64,000 nt of DNA from Eucommia ulmoides (taxonomy: Eukaryota > Streptophyta > Magnoliopsida > Garryales > Eucommiaceae). The stretch covers positions 17,000,880 through 17,064,879 of the forward strand of contig CM028336.1 of the NCBI GenBank assembly GCA_016647705.1, given 5' to 3'. Below the pieces are notes generated by a model that was not told the DNA's origin, searched no databases, and saw only the letters and a program-made list of their open reading frames with translations. How positions within the stretch are numbered: position 1 is the first letter of the stretch; every line of letters starts with the position of its first letter. Shown in pieces: positions 23,765 through 37,300 of the stretch. The translations under genes and the position numbers were made by a program.

Positions 23765-25324
23765 TACATGTTTTAAGTTCTAGTTTTTAGCAAACCAAAA
23801 ATTGCAAATAGCAATATCTTAATGTTAGACATTATAACAATTGAATTGATATCTTTGCCTGTGCCTTCTGATTTCAGGTTGTTACTCAATTGCATGAGCA
23901 TATAGAGGTATGCTTTTTTCATACAATATGCTTAGGCGTTTACAGATTATGTTTATATTATAGTGGGGAACTGTCTATTGTTCGTCAGCTCTGCATTCTA
24001 AACTATCATACTCTAGTTCTCTCCCTCCCTATCAAATTATGGTTTCTCATATTGCAGTAATCAATTTCCCATCCTTTTGTCGCTACCGAATTAGAATAAT
24101 CGTTATATTGTTATCAGAAACATGGATAAAGACAGGTTACATGACAGAGGCTATGATGGAAATAAATCTGCCCATGTTGCACTGTTTTGAAGGAGACAGA
24201 CATTTGGGGAGAGACTAAAATATTCTGTTTTTGCATTGAGTATAAAATATATGAATCAAATTAGAAATGGAGTATAAGTTCGATACTAGTAGTTCAAGTA
24301 CAACAAACAAGTTGAAACATAAAATCCATTATTGTAGACCAAAAAGAACAATATTTGATAATAAATTGAGAAATAATCAAACATTAAAGATGAACGCATC
24401 GATGCATTTTTTGTTAATAAAAAATGTTAGAAAGTCATTTTTTTTAAATAACACAAACAATCTAACGATTACATCAAGCATCACTTTGACATAGTACTTC
24501 AATGACTAGGGCTTAAGGTTGGAGTGGAGACTCCAGATACTTGAAATAAAGAATTAGGGCTTATGATAATTGGGAGAAAGGCACAATGAAGAAGAGGATA
24601 CTCATTAGATTATCTAAAGTAGTCTTCTACTCTCACGTATTTATTTTAAGATAAAAATATAAATACAGAAATACCCTTAAACTAAGTACTCGAACAACAT
24701 ATAAATATCTATATAATAAAAACAAGGAGGGGTATATTTTCAAAAGACATTTTGAAAATATATATTTTTTTACATATTTTCAAAGTTTAAAAGAGACAAA
24801 ATAAGACATACAAATTTTATATCCCACATTGAGTGACTGCAAAAAATGAAGTGAAGTTTCGTATATATAGCAATTGCAAGGTAATGGGTAGACTCATAGA
24901 ATCATGTTGACGAATGAGGCTAATTGAAAAAGAAAAGAAATAATAATAAAAAAGAAGAGAATTTTGCTCTATTAATTCAATAATCAATCAATTAGAGGTG
25001 TATTTCTATTACGATAAAGCCTCATTATATAGGCTTATAATAATAAACAATAGCGGCTACATTAATGGCTACTTGGCAAAATAGAAATAACGGCTACTTT
25101 AACGGCCACTTGACACAATAGGAATAACGGCTACTTGACAAATAGGAATAGCGGTTACTTTATCAGATACAGTTAACTAATGCGGGAAAAGAGACACTGA
25201 TGATTTTTCCGTCCCTCCGTACATAAGATGAAGCACGAAAAGGGACATGTGACATGGCATGGACACGGCAACACTACAATTTCTCAAAAATTCCGACATA
25301 GACATGGTGAGGACACGTCAATAA

Positions 25325-25371
<47 letters not shown>

Positions 25372-28300
25372 ATATATGTTAACCTAATTAATGAAATACA
25401 TGTGCCAACAAAATCATTCAAAAAAACCCATTAAGCCAATAATTATAAATCTTCAACATTCAAACCAACATTCACATTTAAAAAAATCCTATAAACAAAA
25501 GCAAGAAAGGCAAACAAAAAAGAAAAAATCACTCGAGGTCGATTGTTTGATTATCATCTTTGCACCCTTCATCGATAAATAAGATGGTTGACTTTCTGCC
25601 TTTCTTCTTTCTTGTGTCTCCAATTGTTAAAGACTCATTTAATAGGGTTATTATATCAAATTATAGGATACACCTCTTAAATAATAATTACACCCCTTAA
25701 ATAATAATGCAATTATAGTAAGTTAATAAAAAATTATTAAACTGACCCTCCCAAAAAAACTAATGACATGGGCTTCTGAAGTGTCTACATTCATCTAGCT
25801 AGTCGGCGCCATGTTGAAATTTAAAATAAAAGGTAAAAAAAAATATGGACAAGCCCCGACTCGTGTCGGACATGTGTCTGAGGCGTGTTGGTGTCCGACA
25901 CTTGGCCTCCGTGGATTGTTGGTGCTTCCTAGACGCATTTGACTGCACTCTTCATCTCAGGTTTTGTCATTTAGTTCAATTTTGCTGACCAGTTCAGCAA
26001 ATTTGTCGTTCCGGTTCAATGGTTTAGCATGTTCGATCATTGGGTTTTTTGGTTTTTAAAGAAATTGAATGTTTTTTTGGTGTAGTCAGGTCTAGTTTTC
26101 AATAAAATCAGGCCCTAACCTCCCTTGTTTTGAGTCCTGCATTGTAGAGACTTTGAATTTAATATCTTTCTACTTTGATAAACTCCCTCATTGAATCTTC
26201 ATATTGATTCAAGGTTTCTTCTGGAAACCGCCAACACCACCGTTTGCTATCTGAGATCATATAGTTAGGTTGTGCTTAATTGTCTGGTTGCGAGCAAGCT
26301 TTGTGAAATATAAGGCATCATAGAAAGAAGTAGGTTGTCTCAAGGTTTAGATCATGGAGATTTGCTGACTGATTCCAAGCCGTCGAGGACAGAATAGGAT
26401 AGTGGAACTTCTGTGGATTGGGTGAAGCAAGCTTGGGGGCATTAGGGAAGCAGTGCAGGGCGTAAGAATGGGCAGCTAGCAGTGTAAGTGTGTGAACATT
26501 AGGTTGTGTATTCATCCAAAATCTTGTTTTCTATTGGATTTGTGTCACGAAGTGGCACCGCAATTTTTCGCCTTGTAGGATTTACTACATCAAAATCTGT
26601 CACCTTTAGGTTTTCGCATTCTTATTTGCTTGGTAATTTTTCAGCCTTTATGTTGCTCACCTGCTAATCTAAACTAAAGATTAAAATCAGTGATTAAAAT
26701 TGGTTGTCTAGAGAGATGGAAAATTGATTGCCTATTCACCCCCCCCCCCCCCCCCCCCCCCCCAACAAAAAAAATAAAAATAAAAAATCTAGGCTAATTT
26801 GGATTGAAACTGATCTTTTTTAATGTCTTTGGTGTCTCTGTGTTGTTGGACTGCTTTTAGGGTCCTTTTTGCCTATGACCATTTGTTCTAGATTTTTTAT
26901 GATTTGGAAATATGGACCTCACTGACCTTTGCTTTTAATTTGTAGGGCGATTTTGAGGCTTTATGTCTTGCTACGCAGGTGTGCTTTCTGTTATAATTAG
27001 GTCATATTTTTCAGTTTTGCCGTTGAATTGTCCCTTGGTTTTCTACGTAAATAAGCTGGTGCAATCTCTTTTGAATCGCTTAAAAGTATATGAATGCATA
27101 CCCTTACCTTTCAGGGAAAAATGGAACCTACCTAGGGACCACTACAGTCGGTGTATGATGCTAAACTTCAAATGCAAGGCATAAAAAAATACAAGATCAA
27201 TAAAATGTCCTTATTTTTCTTTTATCACTATATTTTTTTTTTCTTTTTTATTTTTTTTTTGATATTTTAAAGTGTACTATAATATTAGAAAGATTGTCAA
27301 TAGTTATGTTTGGTTTTGACACTAACTGAGAAAGATACAATTGATCAATTTTTGCCCTGTTATACCTCTAACAATAGGCTAAACAAAGAAGAAAATCACC
27401 CTAATGAATAGACTAATAAATGTAATAAAAGGAACTAGAATATTGGTCAACATGACCTAAAATAATAAAAGATAAATAATAAATTGAAATAAATATTTCA
27501 ACACTTCCCTGAAGTTGAGGCGAAAATGTTGACGAGTCCCAGCTTGACAAGAGCTGACTGAAGAAGTGATGGGCCAACAAATTTGATAAAAATGTTGGCA
27601 ATTTGCTAGGATGATGAGACAGAACGGGGTGTGATAACTTATGAGCAAATTTTCTCTCGAATAAAGTGAATAACAACTTAGATATGCTTTGTTATCTTGT
27701 GAAAGTTTGAGTTAGAAAATAACGTGATAATATAATTATTATCACAAAACAATGAGAACCCCAACTCAACTAGAAGTGAACGAAGCCAAAGAAATTTACA
27801 CGTTCCCTGAGCCATAGCACGATACTCAGCTTCAACAGGGCACTGTGGGACGATTGCTTATTTCTTACTCTTGCACGAGATTAGATGACTACCATGGAAG
27901 TTGCATTGACCCGAGGTAGAATACCTATCATTCTTCAGCGCTGCATAATTGGCGTTTGTGAAGCACGAGAGTCCTTCTTTTGCACCTATCACATAGAAGA
28001 GACCAAGACTAAGATAAGTCTTACGGTAGACCGCATTCTGATGAAAAGTACGAGGCGAGTGCATAGACAAACTTACAACAATCACGACATATGTAAGATC
28101 CTGTCTTGTGTTGGTCAAGTACATAAGAAGGCCCACAAGTATTTGATATACTGATGGCTTCGGTAATAATTCTACTATCAACTTGAGGTTCGAGTCCATT
28201 GAAGTAGAGGCAAGTATGAACCCAAGCATACTTCCGCTAAGATAGAGATATACCCTGGCAAAACCAAACAACCTCAATGCTAGGAAAATATTGGAGCAGA

Positions 28301-31300
28301 CCCAAATCTTTAATGTTGAGTTTTCTCGAGATCACTCTTACCTGGCGCGTCATCTCTATTAATGATAATATCATCCGCATACACTGAGATAATGATGCAC
28401 TGACCATAAGGATGACGACGAATAAAACATGTATGATCTGAGTGACATTGGGATTAAACCTTATAGTAAGGATTAAATGACCGAAAGGACTAGACTAAGC
28501 CCGTGGGGACTGCTGAAGTCCATAAATGGATTTTCAAAGGCAACATACTTTCTCTAAATACTCCCTTGTGCCCGTAAACCTGGTGGAGTATCCATGTAGA
28601 TGGCTTCAGACAGATCGTCATTGAGGAACACATTCTTGATGTCCAGTTGGTGAAGAGGCCTAGAGTTGGAAACAACCAAGGATAAAACGAAGTGAACTGT
28701 AGTCAACTTTGCAACAGGGGCAAAGGTTGCATCGAAGTCATTGTCCGATATCCAAGTGAACCCCTTTGGCAGCTAGTCAGGCCTTATATCGGTCAATGGA
28801 ATCATATGCCAAATATTTCACATTGAACACCCACTTACAACCATCTTCTCACTAGCAGGTAGATCAACCACTTCCCAACTCTTATTTTGTTGAGGAGCAT
28901 CCATTTCCACTTTCATGGCGGCCACCACCCACTTAGGATTCTGTAGAGCCTCATGAACTGAGTGAGGTAATAAGACTGAATCAACCTGACCAAGTAAAGA
29001 TTTGTATTGATCTGAGAGACCCCCAAAACGACACATACGTGGCAATGGGATGATCAATATTACTTGAAGAGGGAATGGGGGCTGACGTTCATGGATAGGA
29101 TAATGGGGAGAAACAAAATCAGAAACTATGGGATCTCGAGAAGATGCTAGCAGGGGATCTGGAACACATGGACAAAGGGAGTAGACATGTAATGGGGCAG
29201 AAGAAGAGACGAGAGGCATGGACCCACTGGAGGAGGGTTTTGTGGTTGGCGGAAATATGTAAGTATATGGACTGGGCACATAAGCAGAGGAGGATCCTCT
29301 ATGGAGAACTCCTAAGCAGGTCTAGCCAACGGAGAATAAGTGCCTGAAAGAAAGGGACAATTTCTAGGAATGTGGCTTCCATAGAGTAGTGGAATTGATG
29401 AGTCACAGGATCATGACACCTATATCCTTTAAACATGAAAGAATACCCTAAAAGACGCACCTGGTAGGGATATGATTTTGGACAAAACAAGTACACGCAA
29501 GGACTCGTGGGATGATGGGAAAGATAATGTATCCGGCTGAAGAATGTGCAGGGGGTGCTTTGCCTTGTAGAACATGGCTGGTGTTGCGATTTATGAGGTA
29601 ATGTAGATGTAAAAATGTAGTTTAGGAAAATACATTTTAAGGCCCGAGGGTCCAAGTTGTCCCAACCAAGAGTAAGTTAATGAACAAAATGAACACATCC
29701 AAAAATACGAGGTAGGCCGAAGAGGGGGAGCACGAGGAAAAAGAAGAAAAGAATGGGGTCTTGCCATTCAAGGTAGAAGAAGTCATTCCCTTAATCAGAT
29801 AGCAAGCCTTAAGGACTGCATCATCCCATAATTGCTTTGGAGCACACATTGCAAATAACAGGTACAGATTGCTTCACGAAGATGTCAATTCTTACGCTTG
29901 GCGACTCCATTTTATTGTGCGGTGTGAGCGGAAGATGACTGACGAAGAATACCTGATTGTGACATGAAAGACATAAGGGGTGTGAGTTTGTATATGCACA
30001 AGCACCTAGAATTGAGTGTATATTTCAACACAGAAAGCAAAAAAGATAGAGAATAACTTTGAACGATCTTTACATCCAAGTAACTTGTGAAAAAATGTCA
30101 CAAAATAATGAATCTCAAAGTGGACGATACACGAGAAGGACCCCAAATATTAGTATAAACTAGCATAAGTGGACTAAATTCTTTTTTATTGACTCGGGAA
30201 GTAAAAGGCACCATCCCAAATTGACACGACTCACAATCGAAGGAGGACACCGGACTAAGACTAGGAACAAAAAGCTTGAGATTGGCAAGTGATGGATGAC
30301 GAAGGCGGCAATGAATATAGTGAGCAGATGCAACGACAAGGTAAACAGCAGGGGCAACAAAAGTGTCATCTTCATCGTCAAAATAGTATAGGCCATTGAA
30401 CACACTCCAACACTAATCGTCTTCTGAGTCATCAAATCCTGAATAAAAAAAGAACTAAACAATTATGGTGTTTTGTCAATTTATTAATATACATTAGATC
30501 AAACAAGAATGATGGAATATATAATACAGACAATAAAGACAAAGAAAGATGGGTGCACCGTGCCCACGCTAATAATATGAAACATTGAACCATCAACAAC
30601 AGTGACAAGATTCATCAATAGAGATGACTGAATGTGTGTAAAAAAAGAAGAAACACCTAACACATGGTCAGTGACAAGAGAATCTATAACCCATGTTGTG
30701 GGAGGGGAAGGGAGAATCAAAAGGCAAGCGGTAGAAGTACCTCACTGAGATAAAGAAGCGTGGAGAGAGGCCCATTGGGATGCCTTATACTGAAGGAATT
30801 GGGAAAATATTCCTCACCAGAGATGTCCTTGGCCATTTAAGACTGCATCTCAGGGGCCTTAGCTAACTTAGGTTGCTATTAAACCTCATTCATTGGCGGG
30901 AGGCTGCAAAATGGGGGTTGTCGTTCGGAGGTGGTCGAAGCAAGGTTGCTGGTGTTCAAATTTGAAGGTGTCTAGAAGGTCGCACAATTGCTTCTCGAAG
31001 GTGGTTGAGGCGGGGTTTGGAGTGTGACTGCGAATCTTTGGTGAAGGAATGGTTGCAAAGCTTTGGTGAGGGTTGGTGGCCGGAGACGAAGCTCCAGTGA
31101 GGTTGGATCTAGATCTGAATAGAGGTGGCGGATTGGGTTTGGATTTGGATCTCAATGTTTTGTTCCCTTTTATTTTTTTTTTTCGTTTTTTTCCCCGTAC
31201 AACTTTTGTTGAAAATTATGAAAAAAAAGGGAAGATAAGTTGGTAGAACAAAACTATGGGATTATTGTCCCATTATAACCTTATCTCGATACCATGTTGA

Positions 31301-34300
31301 AGTAAAGAATAGAATAAGAAAATAATGAGACAGCTTGACCATTGTGTCAGCCTCGCCCTCTATTTATATGAAAACAATACAGAAATGATAGAAATACTCT
31401 TTAACAGTTTCGATATCTTTTATTTCACTTTTTTTGTTTGGGACAGGTGTAAAAGTGTTTTAACTTTCTGAAATTTTACTCTCATGGAGAGAAGAGGGTA
31501 AGTTTGGGAAGTTGGTTAAGTTTGTTGAAGAAGAAAGTGGACAAATATTTTGGGATCCTAAAAAGAAAAATTGTTTAACTATTTTGAGGTTCAGGGAGTG
31601 TCTGGCATCCATCAAAGCACTATCATGATGGTGGCAAAAATATTTGCATTAGAAAATGAACTCCAAGCCTCCCAACACTTGCCCTAGACAAAGCCACTAC
31701 AACAAAGTGGCCTGCACCAGCCAGGCCAAAAATGCGTCCTATCCCAAAGAGGAACTCTATTGTCTATTTATTAATGGCATTGTGGGACATTTTGAAGATG
31801 GAGAACTTGATCATGGTCCTCCAGCAACTGAATTTGAAAATCATTCTTCTGTAAGAACGAAGGCTACTGGCACTGTTACTTAAGCAGCCAGAAAATCCTG
31901 GCTGCGACATCAGAATGTGAGAAATGTGATCATAGGTTTCATAAGAGCAATACAAGCTGGAATACGAATTCAAATTAAGCTCTTTTGCCTTGCAATCAAG
32001 AAGTTACTGGCAGCTCTAAAATTTGCCGTCATTTTTCTCACTTCCTATTTCCATATGTTGGATATCTTTGTCTCTTTTTTTTTATTCCTTCCCAAATTCT
32101 TAATTTTCTTCTGGATGAACATTCTCCGAACCCACAACATTAACTTTGGTACTTGCCTGTCGAGTCTTGTGATCTTGCTCCTTTGCAGGAAGGATCACTA
32201 CCTTCTGTCCATTGCCTTTGCCTTCTTGTCTGATTGCCATATTCTGTTTAGTCATGTGGGTGAAGAACCTTTGCATTCTGTTTCGAATGACCTTGCCTCA
32301 GGCAATGGATACAATATTTTGGGACTTTTTCTCGTATTTATTTCTTGCCCAAACCCTCCTTTCCCCACCCAACCAAACTCCGGCGGAAAGGTCGATTTTC
32401 ATGCAAACTCTCTGTAATAGGGTCTAGTCTGAGGGCCCTTCTTTGATAAAATCTACTTGATCCGAACAAGTCACTTAGATTTGAAGTATCTAAGTTTTTT
32501 CCATATGCATATAAAGGTAGACACAAAGATTACTCTTCCTGTGGCCCAGTAGTTTAGGCTCTTGCTTCTTATATGAATGGCACATCCTAAGGCATCAAGT
32601 GATGCTGTAAATCTTTCTATTCTCCTCTTGTTGGATGAATTGGTTGTTGGGCAAGTCGTTGTACTGTCACCGCGGTGACTTTCCTTGAGTCATTGCTAGC
32701 TAGTTAACATATAACAACACTTAATTGTCACTTCCCTGCCGATCAACCATCGGTTTCTTGTCTCCTCTTAGACCGTGCAACCTTCTCCAAGTTTGCTTAT
32801 GCCAAAGAAACAATTATGGAGTCGATTCTTGTGGGGTTCCCATCTCTAACATGATTAGCATGATTATATAGATGTTGAAATCACTTTTCTCTTGGCATTT
32901 AAAGCAAGTGTTTTTCAAATCCTTGAATGACTTAATTTTTTTTGAATTTTTTCTATCATTTAAAATATTAATGTGATATCTGAGGTTGCTCAAGTTGTTA
33001 TATGGGTTACTATTTTTATGTCTCTCTACAACAATGTATTAGTATAGTAATTTATGATATTTTATCAAATTGAGTAACAATGTCCTCATTGCTACAAGTA
33101 ATAAGGAATTTCATATCGTTTTATAATATGTTTCCAACTTCACTTGGCGCCTTGGTGCGCCTTAAGCCTTTTGTTACTATCCCTAAGCTAATTTGCATGG
33201 GTTGGCAGTGGTGTTGGGTTGTTTGGATTGCTCCCAAAGGAACATGGGTTGCGAAGTGATGGTAGAGAGGTGTAATATATTTTGGAAAGATGTTAGAGGT
33301 CTCATAGGTTTCAAATATATTCACAGGGAGGACATTGGTCACTAACACATTGAGTTGGTTGATGGAATAAGATCAATCTTTTGAGCAGGAAGTTGGAGTC
33401 AAACGAGGAGACGCCTAGGGAAGGTGGTGGCGAGTGGAGGTGGTAGTGTTTGGTTGTAAAATGTTGACTGGTGGTTGGAGGCTCTTAGGGTTTTTGTAGA
33501 GCTCTCCTCATGTTCTCCTATTTTTCTGTGCTACATTCTTCTCCTATTTTTGTTTTTGTTCTAATTGCTATTTAGTTTCCTTTGCCTGTTGTCACCCCTG
33601 GCAAAAATATCAAATTTAATTCTTTTTGTTGTTGGAAGTCATGGTAGACTATGTTGATCGTATTTCTTTTCTAGTTTGCCTACTTCCAAGGGGTTTAGGC
33701 TTCTTTCTGTTTCCAGGTGGGGATGGCCCTAGACGCTGCAGAGCGACTTGTGGAAGAACAGAGCCTGGACCCTTTACTTTCTTCTGAGTAGGTTCCTCTG
33801 CCTACACTTAATGATACAAAATTCGTAAAACAATTTACATGGATGCTTAAATTTGCTACCACAATATCTCAATGAATGGTACGTGGTAAAATTAAGGGAG
33901 TTATTGGATTGCATTCACTTGAAGTCACTTATGTAAAATTGTAGGCAATGTTAATTCCTATATTAATATGAGTGTGAAATTTAGATAATGTGGACAATCT
34001 ACATAACAGTTTGTCAAGAGTTCCCCCCAAAAATATATTTTCAATAGAAAGTAGAGACGGTTGGGAATTATTCAGATAGGCTATAAGGGCTAAAAATATA
34101 TGTTGAATAGAAGGATTGAGATTTGTCCACTGTGGTGCAACAAACCTAACTAAAATAACCAACATGTTTTTCTCAAAACCATCACATCAATTCAATTTGA
34201 AATAATATCACATTCAAAGCTCTTGCTCATAGTCAAAGTTAAACAAACTAAAAAATCAAAACAAAGTCCAAATTTTTTAAATTGTGTTTGAAGTATATTT

Positions 34301-37300
34301 ATTTATAATGGGCCTTGTGTTATTATATCCTTCAGAATTTATAGATAGCAGTCTGTGGAATGGAATTACACTTCACAACCATTTCTGTCGATTCTATGCT
34401 CCCTCATCTTCTATTTCCTCTCTAATCTCCAAAACCTCTCACTAAAAATTATTCTCATTTGGTTTCGGAGCAATTGATTCAGGTACAAAAAGGGTATAGA
34501 TCTTTTAGAACATCGCAAAAATCAGATTGCCTAATGTCAGAAGTTGTGAACGCTAGCAACGGACCTGTCGATGCTAATACTGGATGGATGGGAACCGTAC
34601 TCTCTTTCTTGATTTTTAAATTAAGTATGATGGTTATGTTTCCAGAACTTTTGGAGGCTATTTGATTGGTGTTTTCCATCTTATTGAGTTTCAAAAAAGG
34701 GCTGCCTTTTTCATATCTGTGTTTTGGAGGCTTTAGCTCATTTTCTCCATGCACCTAGCTATCTCAATTTAGCACATGCGTTTTCATTTTTTTTTATTTT
34801 TTTTTATTTTATTTTTTTTTAAGCATTTTTCAATAGAGCGACCCCCCCCACCCTTTTCTTTTTTTCCCCTTTTTTGCCGGATCAGATTATTTAGCAGTGT
34901 TCTAAAAAGCACTTCCTGAACTCGCCTGGGGCTTGCTTCGACAGGAGGCTGTCCAAAAATGCCTCAAGCCTCGTTAGAAATGCACTGACCATATAAGTCA
35001 TGTGATTTGTAGTCAAAACTACCTTTAAGCTTAAAATGGTCCATTTTTGCACTTTTACCTATTGGGCTTACGCGTTAGAGAAGTTTTCACTTCTATCTTT
35101 AATAACGAACATACAATATATATCTACACAATTATATTAGCCAAACTATATTTGTGTATAGAGAGATATTTCTTGAATTTAGAGTTTGACATGTTATTTT
35201 TATATGAAATTGAGTGAAAAAAAAGATGGATAAAAATTGGAAGTCTGAGAGGTTGACATGTTAATTTTATATCATTTTGGTTAATATTGATGTAGCAAAT
35301 GTTGAATTATTTTATTGAGTTTTTTTTTAATCAATTTTTTTGTTTTGTTTTTATAGTTACGCATATGAGATTTAAAAATTCATGAGGCTTACACCTCATG
35401 TCTCAGGGCTTAGAGCTCACCTCATAGAGACTAATATGTCTTGCCTTGTGCCCTAGCCGCCTTGAACACGTCTGGGGATGCTTTATGAATATTTTTTGTG
35501 ACTGTTTTTTATGAATTACTTATATTGATCTTTTTTTGGCTTTGGTAAGCTGGTCCAGAACTTAGTACACTTTATCATTTATTAGTGATTTTTCCGAAAT
35601 AGGTAAGAGATAATATTTGAAACAAAGCAACGGGTGCCCTGTAAAAATGCTCTGAAGTTCAGAGTTCCTCTAGAACATCAAGGAACTCTGAACTTCTTAA
35701 GGAAAGAACCCTTCCCCCAACAGAAAAAACCCTATAGAAAAAAAAATGCTCAAAAGATCACCGATGGAATCAACTTCCACAACTCCTTCACAACCCCACC
35801 GACAAACTTCATTCCACCCTACTAGACTGATCTTCCTTCTCTCCTTGCAATCACAGAATGTGTCTGAGCCACTTCCATCGATATGAAATGAGACGGAAGG
35901 TTGGAGAAAGTACTTAATCATGGCATCCCTCCTTGAAATAGATACTTGGACTTCTGTTAGCCCCTTGAAGGTGTGACAAGACGGAGGCTTGGATTTCAGT
36001 GCCATGTCCAAGCCAACGTCTTTGCCATGTTTGTTGGACTCCGTTAATGTTGGCCAAACGAGGATGGTTCCATGTTTTGATATCTTGTGACATGCCAACA
36101 CTCGGACTTAGTGTCGGGTTACATCGACAGAGTCACAACCGTGGTCTGGGCCCACTGTTGACTCCATTATGCCTCCTCAGATATTTTGATATCTACTGCT
36201 GTTGCTTGAATTATTTTTCATAAAGTAGGGGGGGTGGCCCGCCCTCTAGACCCTCGGCAAGGTTGGACCCTAGGTACGCTAAGGGGCATCAGCACGGAAA
36301 GGCAAGGTAAGGTGTATCCAAGGACCACCCAAGATTCACGACGCAGGTGAAAAATGGGACGTGACGAGCATAGACGAAATAGGGCATCATGGGTCGATGC
36401 TAGCGGACATTGGGTGATGCCGAGGCAAGGCACAAGGCGATCCTAGGCATATGGCTAGGATCAACACTCATGGGAATTGGCATGTGTGGGCACAGGTAGG
36501 CCTGGACGATGTTGGTGGACATTAGGCGTCGCTAAAACAAGACACAATGATCCTAGGCGCAATGCTAGGATCAACATTCATGGGCGCAACATGAAGGCAA
36601 GCACACAAGTACGAGGTCAAGCTAACAAGGCAAAACGTGGGCGCAAGACACGTTCTGGCCAATGCGGGCGGCATGGCGAGGCGTCGACAAACATCGGCAT
36701 GACCATGGGAACAAGACGGCAATACCGGTCACGTGTTGGCACGACGTCAAGCAACTAGGATGCAGTGCTTAGGTACTAACTCGTGAAAGACTAAGTGTGC
36801 GAGAAGTTGTGGTGCATTTGCAAGCTATGTGATGGCCAGTTGCTGACAGGTAAGGTCGAGTAACTGCTGCGCTGTGGGCTGGACAAGTGTCCAGACATGT
36901 CTTTGTTTTCTGCCCAAATAGTTAGGGTTGTCAACTATCATCTATCCCCTATGAATAGCTGGTTACATGTTTAGTTCAGCAGTTTCTGTTGTTCCTGTGA
37001 ACCAGACCAAATTGTAAGACATTGGTTCCTTGTTTCAGAGTTATATACAAGGTTGGGCTACACCTATAATTGTTGTTGTGTGCATGTGTGTGGGTGCGTT
37101 TTGTGTTGCCTGTTTCGGTGTACTGTGCTCTGTTGCACGAATTCACTTGGCTGACTGGTTGTGGTGACAATTAGGCCGTCAAATTCGAAGTTGAAAAGTT
37201 AACCTATGACAACTTCCAACATGTTAGTCTCTTTCAGGAACACTCTATCTTGGAAGCTAATGTTAAGTAGGCCAACATATCTGTGCCCGACGCGTTGTGA

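Noticed and set aside
31656..32417. Frames in intron 4 as an embedded gene
   Set aside because: Short, overlapping, without motif, splice support or composition change. Hydrophobic stretches are explained by T-rich sequence.
33121..33348. 75-codon minus-strand frame in intron 4
   Set aside because: A retroelement-like origin was considered, but no gag, protease or other motif could be read in any frame.
35697..36101. 134-codon minus-strand frame as a gene
   Set aside because: No family recognised, no splice partners, and it runs into repeat sequence at both ends. Noted as unassigned.
36477..36758. 93-codon basic frame in the GC-rich block
   Set aside because: The block is a diverged 108-bp direct repeat with LTR-like ends. 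The frame is open because of high GC content and is not preserved between repeats.
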